64,000 nt of DNA from Progne subis subis (GCA_022316685.1 JAKJHU010000030.1:15704018-15768017); one strand, 5' to 3'; positions 1 to 13,270 are shown, counted from the first letter of the stretch. Notes: generated from the sequence alone by a model not told the origin. Made by a program: numbers and translations.

Positions 1-257
1 TTGTGTTGTTGACGACTCCTCTTTTCATCCTTTATAACTGGTGGCATGGATTTATTCCTGAAGAACTCTGCTTCTGTGGGATGCTTTCCTCCAGCCTCAT
101 ACTCCTTTTCATTACTACTGTTTCAACTTTTCTAGATACTTACCTTCAAGGCTAGTCTTCTGTGATGATCTCTATCTCCACAAATTTAATTTGAAATTCT
201 TTACAGAAGCTGAGATGGGTGAAAGCTGACTGCACTTTTTCTAAGAAATGTAATCTG

Positions 258-346
258 ATGGTGGTGGCAGCCCTATCCATGGCAGGGGGCTTAGAACTAG
301 ATGATCTTGAAACTCTCTTCCAACTCAACCCATTCTATGAATGAGT
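258..346 (+). mobile_element. CR1 LINE 3' end fragment
   Basis: Short 5'-truncated CR1 copy in plus orientation. It contains the usual CR1 3' UTR wording: a 'ccatggcaggggg' block, then 'gaactagatgatcttgaa', then 'ccattctatga' at the 3' end. CR1 is the dominant LINE of birds and typically leaves such 5'-truncated tails without clear target duplications. Only about 90 bp remain, with no coding capacity. Confidence 0.85.
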
Positions 347-3300
347 TATGGGAAATCTTAGGTTTCACTGACAACACATGCCCTTCCTTATTTTATTCTT
401 CTCTGAAATCCTGATGTTGCAGGAGCCAAGCCCAGCTGCTGCTGAATTATGCACAGCACAAGAACAAAGATGAGAAAGGCAAGAACAAAAAGTCCTATGA
501 CCCATTAAAGCCAAGGGAGAGAATTCACCAGGTCCCTTGCCCCTACCTAATGTGGGCTATGTCCAAGGTGCACTTTTAGCACTCCCTGTCTTCCCCCTGT
601 CATTAACAACCAATAAATGCCTCTCAATTTTCATTCACTCATTTCACAGTCAACATGGAGGTGCCAGCCAAAGTGCTGACTGATGGACATTGATTTGACA
701 TTGACTGATGGAAAACTTCTAGCTCTTTCTCATAGTCAAGCTCAGTAAATGGCATTCCTGCTTAATAACAAGAATAACAGCCCACAGAGCTCACAGGCAA
801 GTGATGCATCTGCAGAAGAAATTTTGCTTGCTAAGCCTTCCTCCTGAGGCCTCTTTTCATAGAGCAGCAGGTATGTAATAGTGCTAATATTATTTAAATT
901 GCAAGTAATCCTCACACAGCATTTCCAGTAAAGGGATGGAACTAGGCACCATTAAAGAACCATGGGTTGTAAGAAAATAATGATTCAGGGCTGGAGGTAC
1001 TAGAACTTTGTGTTCTATCAATTTTTCTAAAGGATAACAAACAAAAGCAGACTTCCAACAAAATTAATGACTACTCCCAAAGGCAATGGTGCCTATTCTG
1101 TGTGGTACTTGCTGCTGCTGTAGCTTCACATTAGTCTCTGCCACATAATCCTGAAGTTTGCTGTAGTGGTCAGAGCTGGTGGAAAAGCTGGTCAGCTGTA
1201 CAAAGCAACAGCTCCAGGGCTGAATGAGAAAAGCTTCCATAGAGCTTGAAACCTCACTTGACCCTTAGCTAGTGTACAAATTGGCATGAGCATATTGAGC
1301 TTTTCTGGCTCCTGTGCTTAAGTCCTGTTAGGCCCTAGACCAGTGATTTCTGAGGAGTGTTAGTGAAGCAAAGTATTAGGGATTTTTATAGCTCTATCGG
1401 CTCCCTTGATTTGCTTTTTGATTGAATATTTCCCTCATCTGCTACAAATGCCTGCAGGTAGGCTGGATCCTCCTTTTAATGGAAAAAAAAAAAAAAAAAA
1501 AATCCTGCTGGAATTAGTCATAAACTGGGCCAGTTTGAATCTTCATGCTTATGTTTTTCCCAGCAAAATCCAGTGCCACTGAGACAAAAAGTACACTTTC
1601 CCCTGCTTTTGTTGCTGTTGACAACAGAGAACTTCAGGCATTTTAACTTTCAGCAAAAAAAGAGTGAGTTTTGATAAAATCCTGGATGCATAGAGGAAAA
1701 AGAAAGGTGTATTTTAATTTAAAAACCAGTAAAAGTTCAACAAAAAGTGCAGTAGCAAATCTGCATGCACTTTGCTCTCTAACAACTATCAGTTCTGGGT
1801 TTATGTAGAACATGGAGAAGGAAGAAGAAGGCTGGGTGAAGGCTTGTCACTTTGGCTCTCTCCTGTGAACTGTGCATGTGCAGGATGTGTGATGGAGCTG
1901 CATCTATATTGCAAATCCTACTGTGCCTGGAACATGATACCTCCTACCAGAGCATGGAGAAGGCAGGGATGCTGCACTGCCTGTCTCCTGGTGTGTGTTT
2001 AGGTGATGAGGCTGCTCTGGGTAGAGGGGAGGGTGGTGGGAGTGGGACTGCAACCCCTTGCAAGGTCTGGCCAGTGAAGATGTGCTTGATTCAGGACTTG
2101 GCACTGGTGATTTCAAGGGAGTTACAGTGACATGGCAACCAAGACTGAACAGTTGTGTGTGCTGTATATATCAGGAATAGAACTGAAAACTGTGGTGCTT
2201 TAAAATATTGCTGTTATTTTATTTTTTCCCCCAGGAGGCACCTTTAACTAGAGTGTAATGAGCTCCCAGCAATAGGCACAAGTAGGAGTGAAACACTCAC
2301 ACAGCCCACTACGCCAGTTAGTTCGAACAAGGTGACAATGAGGGTGCTTTTTATCAAGATTTTCACGAAAACAATCCAGATACCTTTCCTTCCAGATAAT
2401 AAAATTGTGATAAAAATTTTTCTGAGATTGTAAAATCAATGTAGGGTTTGGTGTCCCTTAGTTTTCTAGCCAGATAATGGATTTTTAGACTTGTTAATAT
2501 CAAAATAGTGGTCTTGGTGGATTGTTAAAAACATTATTCTTTGCTTGAAGTAGCAGAAATAATGTCCTCATTAGGAAGGAGTTTCTGTTTCCTGTAGCTG
2601 AATTGTGTTTATATCAGAACAGCAATGCTACCATGACTGTTTTCATCTTTACCTGGTGTTAACAAAAGACCAAACAAGACAGTTTTCTTTGCTCATTTAC
2701 GAAGGAGAAAATAAACCAATTGTATTATTAGAAAAACATTTTCATTAATGAAATATCAAATATGAAAATGGTGTATATGGTGTAGCGAGCTATTTAAAAT
2801 CTGAAGTAGACAATCTAGGCAACAACAGTAATGACTCCTTAAATGCCACTCTGTATACATATTTGAATGTGTTTGTATGAACATGCATATGTTTGTTGTT
2901 GTGTGACAAACAGACACCACTTTCCAAAATCAAAGCTTTTGGAATTTGAGGAATCTCTGAGTTGAGTCTTCTTATATATACGCAGTAAGTGTAAAACTCA
3001 CTTCTAGAGAGAGAGACAGAACTTGTTAGGTGCACAAGCCATATCCCATTTATATACAGTTCGATGGCATATACATGATAAATATTCATTTTCAGTCCCT
3101 ATTTACAGAGGTGTTTCATCTTAGGTCCCAGTCTTGCAGTCACAGCAGTTATACTTAAGTTTTCAAGCAGTATGGTGCAATAGGAGCAGATCTGTAGAAT
3201 GAAACACTGAATGCCAAGACCTAATGTTCACCCTCTATACTCCTCAGGGTGCACAGGCCTATTTTGGATTAGCTCCCAATTGTTTCCATGGATTCAATGT

Positions 3301-4535
3301 CCATTGGAGGTTGGAGTGCATTAGGTGGGCACATTCTTAAAGCCCAGCATCTGCTTTAGTTTCCTCAGGAACCTAGTCTATATGCTCTGTAACAACTCTA
3401 GATTGGAGACAAAGCAGAGAAATGAGACTCGTCTGGAGAATCAATGCATGAACTGCCTTCTGATTCAAATTAAAATGTTCATAAAACTCACACTTTGATG
3501 TGTCTGCTCAGATTCATGTATGCCCTGTCATGCCCAAGCCCTTGCAGGATGAAACATCCACAAAAACAGGGTCAGTCCATTTTAATGCCAGGTTTCTACT
3601 GATAGTCAACTGTTTCTCACTCAGTAAATATGATGGCTCTATATTGCTTTATTAAAAGTGACCCAAATAAAATTCTTCTGATTAGTTAAAAGCCAAAGAC
3701 CCATTTCACTCAGGTAAAACATGAATGTAAATATCCAATTAAGCTCATGATCTTGTTTACAGTAAGACAAAAATACAAATCTGTCAACAATAATTTGTGA
3801 TCAGTAGATTAATGGAGACTGATTTTGGAATAGATTTGATAATGAGTGACCTAGTAACTGACTCACACTAACACTTGTTTTTAATCATTGCATCTATCTT
3901 CCCCTTTTAATCTCATCTCCAATGACCATGGTTTCTAGCACTGTTTTGTTGTGGATGCATAGCAAATTGCCTTTGATCACAGAGACTGACTGGGGAGCTT
4001 AAGAGTTACTGGCATGAATCTGTGAAGATTCCACTTATTGCTATTGAGGTGTCTTGCTTTGTAAACCTTGTAGGAATGTAAATACCAGTGAGGAGTCTAC
4101 TACTTACCCAAGCATGGTGGAATTTGAACAGCAGGTTTCTTAATTCTCTGTGCTGTAGGAAAGCTGGCTAAACACCATGTGCCTGCTTCTCCTCCTGGCT
4201 TTGATTTATGATTAAACCATGGTGTTCATCTTCATTCATCTACTTGTTCTGGTGTGAATTTGACACCAAGGCTGTTCTACCTGGCTCATATGGAGGGTCA
4301 TGTCTGACATGGATGGTAATCTTACTACTGATTTTAGTGTCATCAGGAACAGAACATGGATGTTTGCAAAATAAAAGCTTAACAGGTCTGAAGACTTTCT
4401 CTTCTAGATGACAGTGAAACCACCTGGTAAAGTACTCTTTGTTGTTCATTAAAGAGAAATAACTCAGTCCAAATAATATTTTGTATTCAAACACTGAAAG
4501 TAGTTCACAGCTTTCAAAACTGATTATATTATGAC
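347..4535. other. Unique AT-rich sequence, no gene recognised
   Basis: About 4.2 kb without recognisable repeats apart from an A20 tract at 1483-1502. Open frames here are short and show no family resemblance. A stretch at about 422-580 has an acceptor-like pyrimidine/CAG boundary and a Lys-rich frame, but it is too weak to call an exon. Confidence 0.6.
1483..1502. repeat. Poly(A) tract, 20 nt
   Basis: Uninterrupted run of 20 A in unique sequence. It could be a replication-slippage homopolymer or the tail of an unrecognisable retroposon; no retroposon body was identified upstream. Confidence 0.95.
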
Positions 4536-4784
4536 TCACATAATTACAGAGCAGCTGAGGTTGGAAGGGACCTCTGGAGGTCATCTGGCCTAACCCTTCC
4601 TGCTCAAGCAGGACATCAGAGAGCTGGTTGCCCAAGGCTATATCTAGTTGGATTTTGAATATCTCCACAAAGGGACACTATTCTCCCTCTATGGTCAACA
4701 TTTTAGAGTGCTTGGTCACCCTCACAGTATGAAAGTGTCTGCTGGTATGTAGAGTGTATCCCTCTTCATGCCTCTTCCTAAAAA

Positions 4785-4788
<4 letters not shown>
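4536..4788 (-). mobile_element. CR1 LINE fragment, minus orientation
   Basis: Reads in reverse from the CR1 3' end: 'gaggttggaagggacctctgg', then 'ccctcacagtatgaaa', then 'cctcttcctaaaaaagac'. About 250 bp remain. The fragment ends at a T38 tract (4789-4826). The 142-codon minus frame at 4240-4668 overlaps this repeat and is a chance frame. Confidence 0.88.

Positions 4789-4826
<38 letters not shown>
4789..4826. repeat. Poly(T) tract, 38 nt
   Basis: Uninterrupted run of about 38 T directly abutting the truncated 5' side of a minus-strand CR1 fragment. It is probably length-polymorphic. The Lys-rich 63-codon minus frame over it is low complexity only. Confidence 0.95.
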
Positions 4827-5074
4827 CCCTGTATTCACGGCTTGGAGGCTCTTCCTTGCTTACATACAAATGTTTTAGGTCATGTTTTTGATCTTTTTTT
4901 TTCTTTTGTTTATATCATCCCAAGTTCTTCACTTGTCAATTGTATCCTTCACTCCCTCACAGCAAACACCATCTTTCCCCACTCATTCCTGTATGTCCTG
5001 CAGCCTGAGACTTCCAGGGCTGTGCCCACAGCCTGAAGCTCTGTCTGGGTTGATACCTCCACCATGGTAAGGAC
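4827..5074. other. Spacer between two CR1 fragments
   Basis: Short unique, pyrimidine-rich stretch between a minus-strand and a plus-strand CR1 fragment. Nothing recognised. Confidence 0.6.
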
Positions 5075-5230
5075 AGATGATCCCATAAGTTGTGGAGATC
5101 CCATGTCTGGAAGGGTTCAAGGCCAGACTGGACTGGGCTTTGAGCAACTGGTGCAACAAAAGGTGTTCCTGCCACGGCAGGGAGGTGGAACATGATGGAA
5201 CATGGAACATGACGAGCCATTCTATGATTC
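5075..5230 (+). mobile_element. CR1 LINE 3' end fragment
   Basis: Plus-oriented CR1 3' end containing 'gttcaaggccagactggact', 'gggctttgagcaac', 'ggtgttcctgcc' and the terminal 'ccattctatgattc'. A small local duplication of 'ggaacatg' near 5188-5212 distorts the usual wording just before the end. No coding capacity. Confidence 0.88.
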
Positions 5231-5902
5231 AAGTGCACAAGTGAGATTTTCCCCAGCTCTTTCTGTCTTGCTGTGGGAATCCAGTGTCCTTAGTTCTTGA
5301 AAACCCCTTCACACAGAAATGCTGCTTGTTCTTTGCTTTAACAATACCAGTAAGACTAAAGGAAAGTATAGACTTTAGTTGTCCTTTGAACTTTGTTTTG
5401 CTTTGTCATTAAGATAACAAATGGGTCAAACCATCTCTTTCTCAGCATGATTGTAGTGTTATCGTTTACTGCATAAAAAGGCAATTTCACAACTTATGCT
5501 GACTAAATCCTTTGGCCAAAGTCCGTCTTCTCTTGACCTTACTCTTCCAGAAACAAAAGAAAAATGCTGTCTGTGGAACTGACAACCTCACTGATATAAA
5601 CTAAAGCCTCTGTTGAAATTTAGGATTCCTGTTTATGTGTGCAGGTGAGGGCAATGATTAACTGCTGTTCTACCCTCCATTCCTCTTACTATATCACCTG
5701 TATCCTGAGGACTAGAAATTGTCCTGCTAGGGATGAAATTTCTCCCTTGCTTTTATTAGAGCACGTAAGAGGTCTAAAAGTTGAAATCTAGCTGAGACTG
5801 TTTTTAGAATTGTGCTTACAACCCTGGGATTGGAATAAATGAATCTTAGGAGAAGGAAAAAATCTCCAGAGGGTAACTCTAGTAAGTTCATGGAGATACT
5901 GA
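5231..5902. other. Unique sequence, no gene recognised
   Basis: About 670 bp with no repeat, RNA gene or supported open frame. Confidence 0.6.
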
Positions 5903-5957
5903 AATCATAGGATGATTTGGATTGGGAGGCACCCTAAAAGTCATCTAGTTCTAGGAA
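5903..5957 (-). mobile_element. CR1 LINE 3' tail remnant, minus orientation
   Basis: Some 55 bp reading 'atcataggatgatttgg', 'ttgggaggcaccctaaa', 'gtcatctagttct', the reverse complement of a CR1 3' terminus. Short and diverged. Confidence 0.75.
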
Positions 5958-6065
5958 ATTAGGAATTATTCATTAGTAGTGCATTTAGGATAATGGTGCT
6001 TGATCCTTGTTGGAACTCTCAGTGTTCACCAGGACATGAATGACACTCTTCTACAGTTATAAACC

Positions 6066-6165
6066 TGTTACGATAGAAACAGAGTAGTCTGAGTTGGAAG
6101 AGACCTTAAAGATCATCTAGTTCCAATGTCTCTGTCAGGGGCAGGAACACTGGCAACAGACTGCA
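6066..6165 (-). mobile_element. CR1 LINE 3' end fragment, minus orientation
   Basis: Contains 'gagttggaagagacctta' and 'agatcatctagttccaa', the standard reverse-complement CR1 3' end, followed by a diverged block. Its upstream neighbour at 5903 has the same orientation, so the two could be pieces of one older copy. Confidence 0.82.
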
Positions 6166-6857
6166 GCTTTTCATTCCAGTGGCAGCCATACCACAGCTTC
6201 AGATCAGGATGACTTTTCAGTGAATATCCCTGTTATTTCCCTATCTGGGATAATCCCTGATCCAGGACATCTTTGGCAGAGCTGTTGTTTTTCTCCAGTT
6301 ATCAAAAATTACAGTTAAAGTACAATAGGTGAAGTGAAATAAGGATAAATAATGATAAAAAAATCAGCAAACAAAACCGGAATCTCCTTTCACTTTTCTT
6401 GTGCTTTGCTACACTCAGCAATAATGATCATGGTTACAGTTAAACAAGTAAAGGAATATGGTGAAAAAGTATCTTCTGACTGCTCTCCCTTCTTCTCTGG
6501 GAGATTCCACTTGAGCAGATTGTTTTAGCACAAGTGCCTCAACATTGGACTGAAGGCAACAACTTGACAATCAGTAAATAGATCTCCTATCTCATAGTTC
6601 TGCTATGCTAATTTAAATTGGTATTTGTAAATTCCTAGTCTCATAGTTCCTTGGATTGGGACTAGCCCAATGATTTCTGCTTTTGCCATGGTGTTTGTCT
6701 TTCATCTGTTTTCCCTATGAACAACTATGGGTTGTTTCTATTTCCAGAGGAAAACCCTGTTTGCCTCCTGGAAATCTGACTGGCTCTCCTTGCTATATTC
6801 TCCTAAGGTTTGTAACCTCGTGGAGGTAGGAAGTGGGGTTCTTGATACAAAGAGCTT
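6166..6857. other. Unique sequence, no gene recognised
   Basis: About 690 bp between two CR1 fragments. Nothing supported. Confidence 0.6.
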
Positions 6858-7255
6858 GTCATAGAATCATAGAATCATTGAGGTTGGAAAAGACTTCAAA
6901 GATCATGTCCAGCCATTAGCCCAGCACTGACAAGTCCACCACTGAGCCATCACCCCAAGTGTCACATCTACACATCACTTAAATACCTCCAGAGATATTA
7001 TCCCACCACTTTCCTGGGCAGCCTGGTTCAATGCTTGACTACCCTTTCCATGAAGAAATTTTTCCTGATATCCAATCTAAATTTCTCCTGGCAAAACCTG
7101 AGGCCATTTCCTCTTGTTACTTAGCAGAAGAGACCAACCTTAACCCAACTACAATCTCCTTTCAGTGAGTTGTAGACAGTGATACAATCCCCTCTGACTC
7201 TCTTTTCCTCCAGGCTAAACACCCCCAGCTTGCTCAGCCTTTAAATATCTACAAA
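6858..7255 (-). mobile_element. CR1 LINE fragment, about 400 bp, minus orientation
   Basis: Begins with the CR1 terminal tail in reverse ('catagaatcatagaatcat'), then 'gaggttggaaaagacttc', 'aatacctccag', 'ttcctgggcagcctggttc', 'gaaatttttcctgatatcc', and ends near 'ccaggctaaacacccccagc'. This is the 3' UTR and extreme 3' end of the CR1 coding frame, 5' truncated. One of the better preserved CR1 copies in the window. Confidence 0.93.
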
Positions 7256-7639
7256 GTGCAAAACACATTTTCAGTAGACTGCCTGGGCAGCTTTCTTATT
7301 TTCCTCTTACCCATTAATTTAGGCCAGGGAACATTCTAAAATTCTAATAAGTACACAATAGTTATGCCACGGTACAGATCATTTATATTTTTCTAATATT
7401 ATTATGTGTCGCTGTTAATGAACTCTAGGTTCTATTCCAGTGCTTCACCTGTACTTGCTATTCCATAAGGAGTTGTGACCAAATGAAAAGATGAAAATTT
7501 TCTTGGTTCTGGTTATTGTTATAGATTTTTTCACTGAGGCTGTCCATCCACTTTTTGACCATAGAAAGAAAAAAGTCAACATATTGGCTGGAGGATATTT
7601 GCTTCCTGAAAAATAATGTCTGGAGATACTTGTCCTTGC

Positions 7640-7712
7640 TCACTGCAGGGAAATTGGACTAAATGACCTTTAGAAGTTCTATCCAACCCAAAATATTCTA
7701 TATATCAATGAT
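7640..7712 (+). mobile_element. CR1 LINE 3' tail remnant
   Basis: Carries 'ggactaaatgacctttagaa' and 'tatccaacccaaaatattct', the plus-strand CR1 3' end. About 70 bp remain. Confidence 0.8.
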
Positions 7713-7726
7713 AATTATCCACATGA

Positions 7727-7752
7727 ACATACATACATACACACACACATAT
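7727..7752. repeat. (CATA)n/(CA)n microsatellite
   Basis: Compound short tandem repeat, CATA units followed by CA units. It lies 15 bp past a CR1 3' tail, a common place for microsatellite seeding. Confidence 0.9.
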
Positions 7753-10700
7753 GCTGCAAAAGAAGCTCCTTGCATTAAGAAATGAATTATTATTTCTAAT
7801 TGCTTCTTGTAGGTAATTACTTCTAACTATTACACAGAGTAATAAATTGCTACTTCTAATTACCTGTGGGTACAGTCATAGTAGTTAGAAATGCAATTTG
7901 CATGGTTGTTTACATCACAAGCATGTTAAAGTAATTGTGCTCCCTTAATTATTTGGAGCGGTCGATGTTAAATAACATACAGAGTTTTGCAGCTTCATGT
8001 TCAGTGTCATTTGTTACCATTTATGGTGGTTCTGTTTCAGAGAATTGGGGAATAGACGCTGTGTGTGACTGGGGAATAGCTATCTTTATTTGAAGCCTAC
8101 AAGCCCTGCTGTGTGTCTGTGGCTTAGCAGGCATTTCTAGGAACATGCACTGTGTTGTTGAACTTAAATTACAGCTCTGCCTTCTCAGTCTCAGGATATG
8201 TGAGCCACTTGGAGACAATGACCAAATGCTGTTGTTCTTAGTCTCATTTTCCACTCCCCAGGCACTCTGACACCAGATGTCAGTGTGAAGGTCTTCACTT
8301 GCCCTGATGCTGGCAGTGGGTACTCTCACCTCAGTTTGATCTTCCACTCAAGCTCACATGAGCATGTATATATTATAGTCTGTCCAGAAAGAAGCACATT
8401 AGGATCCTGTTGCAGAGAAGATTGCAGTCAGGAATTCCCAGCAAAAGCTGTATTAACTTTCCTTATAATCTCTGTAGGTTTGTGTTCCTCTCCTAACCAG
8501 GACCTTCCACACTTGGATGTTACACACTGCAGTTTGGGGAGGTCCTTAACTCCTCCACTAAAGTGGTCATAGAGCAGAAGAGACTGACTGTCCTTTTGGA
8601 GGAAGCAAATGTACACTTCCTGTACAAGGCTTTGAAAGCGTAACCAGGGCTTGAGTTCTTTCTTAGGCCTTCCTCTTATGTGTAAGTTCACAGGAGTTTA
8701 CTGGGACTTAGGAGTTGCAGAACTTTGCCTTTTCCTATGTTGTGCATGCTTATTTTCTCACATTCCCCTATTTCCGGCTCAATTTATAATAATATTCAAT
8801 GATATTAGAATTGATTGTAGTAGGGAATAAACGCGTCCCAGTAGGGGTAGACAGTCTGCCATCAAGCAAGAGACAAAGAGGCAGGGAAAAATAAACTAGA
8901 GAGACTCAAAAAATATTGCTTGTCATTCACATGTCCTTGGAGAGGGAAAGAATTCAGGAAATTTTGGACACAAAGAATACTTTGTTTTAAAACATAATTT
9001 TTCAAGTTGTATGAGAGATATAAATGGGATGTAACGTTAAGGAACTGGAAAGTTCACTCACTGCCTGCCCACACAGGAGATTTGGAAGAGTGAGTTTTGA
9101 TATCTGAGGAATATCCTTGGTGCTGGTAGAAAGAGCCCCAGCTGATGCAAGGTGTTTTGTTGTTCAGAATAGGTTCTCTTTTTGTTTAATAATCTGAAAA
9201 GATTTTTGTGGTAAAGCATTGTGTCTGCTTTGGTAGGGAGAGAGATTCAAAGCAGAAAACAGCACTGGAAGTGGGGTTTCCGAGAAAAGAGGCCCACCAC
9301 TCTACATGGTATAAAAACTGCCATATGGAGAGACTTGTGAGTGGGCTGGCACTGTCAAAACCTATATTTAATAAATTTGAGAAGTGAAATTAAAACCCTA
9401 ATCTTAGAGGACACACCTTGACAGTATGTGTCTGCTAAGCAAAAAAACCCATCAAAAGCAAGTTTAAAGATTTGCTGTCCTTTCTTGCCTCTGAGAGGAG
9501 CTGATTCTGGCTCACTAAGTGTTGGCAGGGATTCAGAACCTGATTTTCACTGGAAGTGTTTGCTGTCTTAGAGCCAGACCCTGCAAATGCTGCCACAGAA
9601 CCTGCAGGATTGGGGTCTGTGTGGGCCCTGTGCTAGGTACAGAGCACTGTACCTGTAAGAAGGAGAAAGGACTGAAATGGTGTTAGCAATCTGCCTTGCT
9701 GAATTACTATTTTATTCTGCTTTTTATACCCATTAGACTCAAATTCTCATCAAGGTGTTGGACTCTGTTTCTCAGGAAGCCAAGATGAGAAGTAAAGTTG
9801 GTAGTTATAAAATTGTGGCTATTGTACACCCTAGTGGGGAATAGAGAGCTGTTATTCTGCTAATTATCATAATGAATTAGTTGCATTCAGAAGTGAAGAA
9901 TCAGATGAGCGAGATCACCACCACCGTTAAAAATGGGTTATTGAATTGCAGTACATGAGACCAGAGGGACTGTTATTACCACCAGTAATGAGCCTGGGAT
10001 ATTATTATAATATAATTCAGCCCTGGATTTTCAGAGTGCTTACAGAAGGGGAAAGTACATGACAATCCTGGAGTGCAAAGAGATCTACTTCAATACCATG
10101 AACTCAGGCATCAAGCTGGGTCCCCCAGAAAGAGTACAAGCACTTGTGTAGAAAGGGATGATTGGGATCCCCTTGGGACATGAACTCTCTTGGCTCCAGG
10201 GGATTCAGATAAGCCATGAGGCTGGTGCTGTCTTCTCAACCCTCCATCCTCTTGGAAGTGAGGATGTGTTTCTGCAGGGCAGGGACGGTCTGTGCTGTGA
10301 ACTAGCAGTGGACAAACTGGAAGTGACCTTGGTGTAAAGCTAGGTCTGAGTTAATTAGCCCAGCTGATGAGCTTGGTTGTATCACAGCACTGTACTGCTA
10401 TCACATCTGGTGTATGAACTCTGTTGCACTGCTCAGAGCCTAACAGAGGCCAAATTCTTAGAGTCAGTTTGAGTGCCTCATGTTTTTGACCTGCATGAGG
10501 TGGATCTCTAAAAGGGGCAACTCAGGAGGTTCAAAAGCCAGCAGGACATAGCCCCAACCATGTACTCCCAGAAATCTGCAGGTAGAAAGGCATGCAGGCC
10601 ATGTTTTGATAGAATAACCAAACCACATGGAATCAAGTGGCAATCTGACCTGAGACAATGACATTTTGGCTTGAATAATTTCAATACAGACCCCTTTGAG

Positions 10701-12412
10701 ATAAACAAAGAACTTATTATCCCAGCTGTGACCATCAATATGGGAAATTCAGCAGAGATTACAGTGCAAGAGGGAAAAAACCTTTTAATAAGATTCACAC
10801 GGCACAACTGGAATTGATGATGTAAGGCATCTAGGAATAGAAACTCCTGACTGGTGCACCAAAGTCTGTCTGGGTTACTGGCAGGACCTCTAGAATTATA
10901 TTATGATTACAAATGGATTTTGCAGGGGCATTGGAAAACTTTTAAAGTATCACAGATTCCACAGTTCAGGGGTAGCTACATACTTCACTCTGTTCAATTG
11001 TCCTGGGGCAAGAACCTTCTATCACCATAGGGACACTCTTCAACGGGAGCACACAGAGACTGGCAACAGATCATAACTCTGACAAACTTTTTGATGGAGC
11101 TTGGCTGTAAGTTTGTCACACTATATTGTACTCATATAGATCTTTGATCTGTTGTGGTCATGTGAGTCTGTGTAGAGGGTGGAGCTGTGGTTTTAGTGAG
11201 TTGAATTGTGTGTACAATCCCCTCTGAGCTCTAAAGACCAATGGAATTCACACTCTTGCCCCTTAGAGCTGCCAGGCTGTGGTCTCTACTGCTATGAAAG
11301 AAAGCCCCATGAAAGCTATGAAAGAAAATTCCATGCATCACCAGGGCACCTCTGCTGGGTTGTGTGAAGGTGGCTACTAATTCCTTCCATTGCCTGCATA
11401 ATCTTCTGTCCTCATCATCAGCTTCATCTTTGGAGCCAACACAGTCAGGACAGATACACTGGCATTCTCTATAGACATAGTAGTGTCCAACAGAGCTCAT
11501 TCATGGGGGCCTTTCAGAATATGTCTATTCCCACATGCAATGTAAAACAAACTGAGAGTGATGAACCTTCTTTGTTCCTGCACTTTAGCCTTTGAAGGCT
11601 GAAGGAGTGTAGTGGTGGCTTGTCCTTGCAAAAAAACCACATTGCAGTCTTTCACAACTGGTCTCTGGAAGATGCTGAGGGTGAGAAATCACCAGGCTGA
11701 ATATATGAGATGTAGGAAAACTTGTGAGGAGTTATTGCAAGGAGTTATTACCAGAAATTCTCCCGGTCTGGATCCAGAGGCAGCATGGGAGGGCTCTGGC
11801 ACTACCTCTGGTGCCTGCAGGACTCTTCTGACAACCTCAAGTCTATTTGACCTTGAAACTAAAAGTGTACCTGTGCTAGAACCCTGCATGTGATAGGAAG
11901 AGAGAAACCAGGGTGATATCTGTTGGGAATGGAGAAAAGTAACAGTGAAGTGTCAGAGATTTAACAATACCGCTGCTAAAACACAGAAGAAAAAGCTGCT
12001 GCACGTACATGAAAGCAAAATCAGATGGAGATTAGGAGGAAGTTGGAAAAGTTGTGCTTTGGCTTGTGGTGTTTGTGCTAGACCTATGTAACCATCTGCA
12101 GAGCTATCAGGCCAGGCTGGGCTTCTTTTTTGTTTATGTTTTATATTATTTGTTTTTCTGTTCTTTTAAAATTAATTTTACAGAAGGAAATAAAATCATT
12201 TTGTTGCTTTAAAAGGAAAACATCTGAAAGATGATTTAGGCTGCACACAGTGAACATCCCTCCAGGAGTCCTGTCTGCCTGGCACAAATACAGCTGTAGC
12301 ACAACCCCTTGGTCTCCCTCCCTCTCTCTGACTGTCTGCCAAGCACAAATTAAAGGATCCACTGACCAACAAGCTGGGCCTATTTCGCTATTTCCCCAGC
12401 TCCTGGCATGTT
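7753..12412. other. Unique sequence, no gene recognised
   Basis: About 4.7 kb with no recognised transposable element or RNA gene. Open frames are at most about 110 codons, overlap one another on opposite strands and resemble nothing known to me. No splice-bounded exon could be argued. Confidence 0.55.
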
Positions 12413-12448
12413 TTCATAGAATCAAAAAGTGGTTTAGGGCTGGGAGAG
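12413..12448 (-). mobile_element. Outer CR1 fragment, 3' part, split by inner CR1
   Basis: Reads 'catagaatcaaaaagtgg' then 'ttagggctgggagag', the reverse of a CR1 3' terminus, and stops abruptly. The wording resumes at 13271 with 'gaccttaaaggtcctc', exactly the next segment expected, so this and 13271-13385 are two halves of one older CR1. Confidence 0.8.
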
Positions 12449-13270
12449 GCACACACACAGAATCACACACACAGAATCACTAGGCTGGAAGAGTCTTCCA
12501 ATATCATTGAATCCAACCCATGCCTTAACATTTCAACTAAACTATGGCACCAAGTGCCACATCCAGTCTTTCTTTAAACACATCCAGGGAGGGTGACTCC
12601 ACCACCTCCCCAGGCAGATTATTCCAGTGCTTTATCATGCTTTTGTAAAAGACTTCTTCCTAATATCCAACCTATATTTCCCTTGATGCAGCCTGAGACT
12701 ATGTCCTCTCATTCTGTGAGTAGCTGCCTGGAGAAAGAGACCAACCCCCAGCTGTCTACAATCACCCTTCAGGAAGTTGTAGGGAGTGATAAGGTCACCT
12801 CTGAGTCTCCTTTTCTCCAGGCTAAACACCCCCAGCTCCCTCGGTCATTCCTCACAGGGTTTGTACTCCAAGCCCCTCACCAGCCTCAGTTGCCTCCTCT
12901 GGACACTGCTCAAGCATCTCAACGTCCTTCCTAAACTGAGGGGCCAGAACTGGACACAGCACTCAATGGTGTGGCCGCACCAGTGCAGGGTACAGGGGAA
13001 GAATGACCTCCCTGCTCCTGCTGGCCACACCATTCCTGATCCAGGCCAGGATGCCATTGGCCCTCTTGGCCACCTGGGCACACTGCTGGCTCCTGTTCAG
13101 CTGCTGTCACCAGAACCCCCAGGTCCCTTTCCTCTTGGGCACTGTCCAGCCACACCGTCCCCACACTGTTTAAAGCTGCAGGGGGTTATTGTGGCCAAAA
13201 TTCAGGACTCGGCACTTGGACTTATTAAACTTCATCTAATTGGACTCTGCCCACCTGTCCAACCGTTCCA
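12449..13270 (-). mobile_element. Inner CR1 LINE, about 820 bp, minus orientation
   Basis: The longest clear CR1 here. From its 3' end (12449) it shows an ACACACAGAATC tail, the 3' UTR, then antisense of the C-terminal part of the reverse-transcriptase frame ('tttctccaggctaaacaccc', 'ctcctctggacactgctcaa', 'gccagaactggacacagcac', 'gcacttggacttattaaac'). It is 5' truncated at about 13270 and lies inside an older CR1. The 196-codon plus frame at 12786-13376 is the antisense of this element, not a gene. Confidence 0.92.

Noticed and set aside
4240..4668. 142-codon minus-strand open frame
   Set aside because: Overlaps a CR1 3' fragment and has no recognisable domain.
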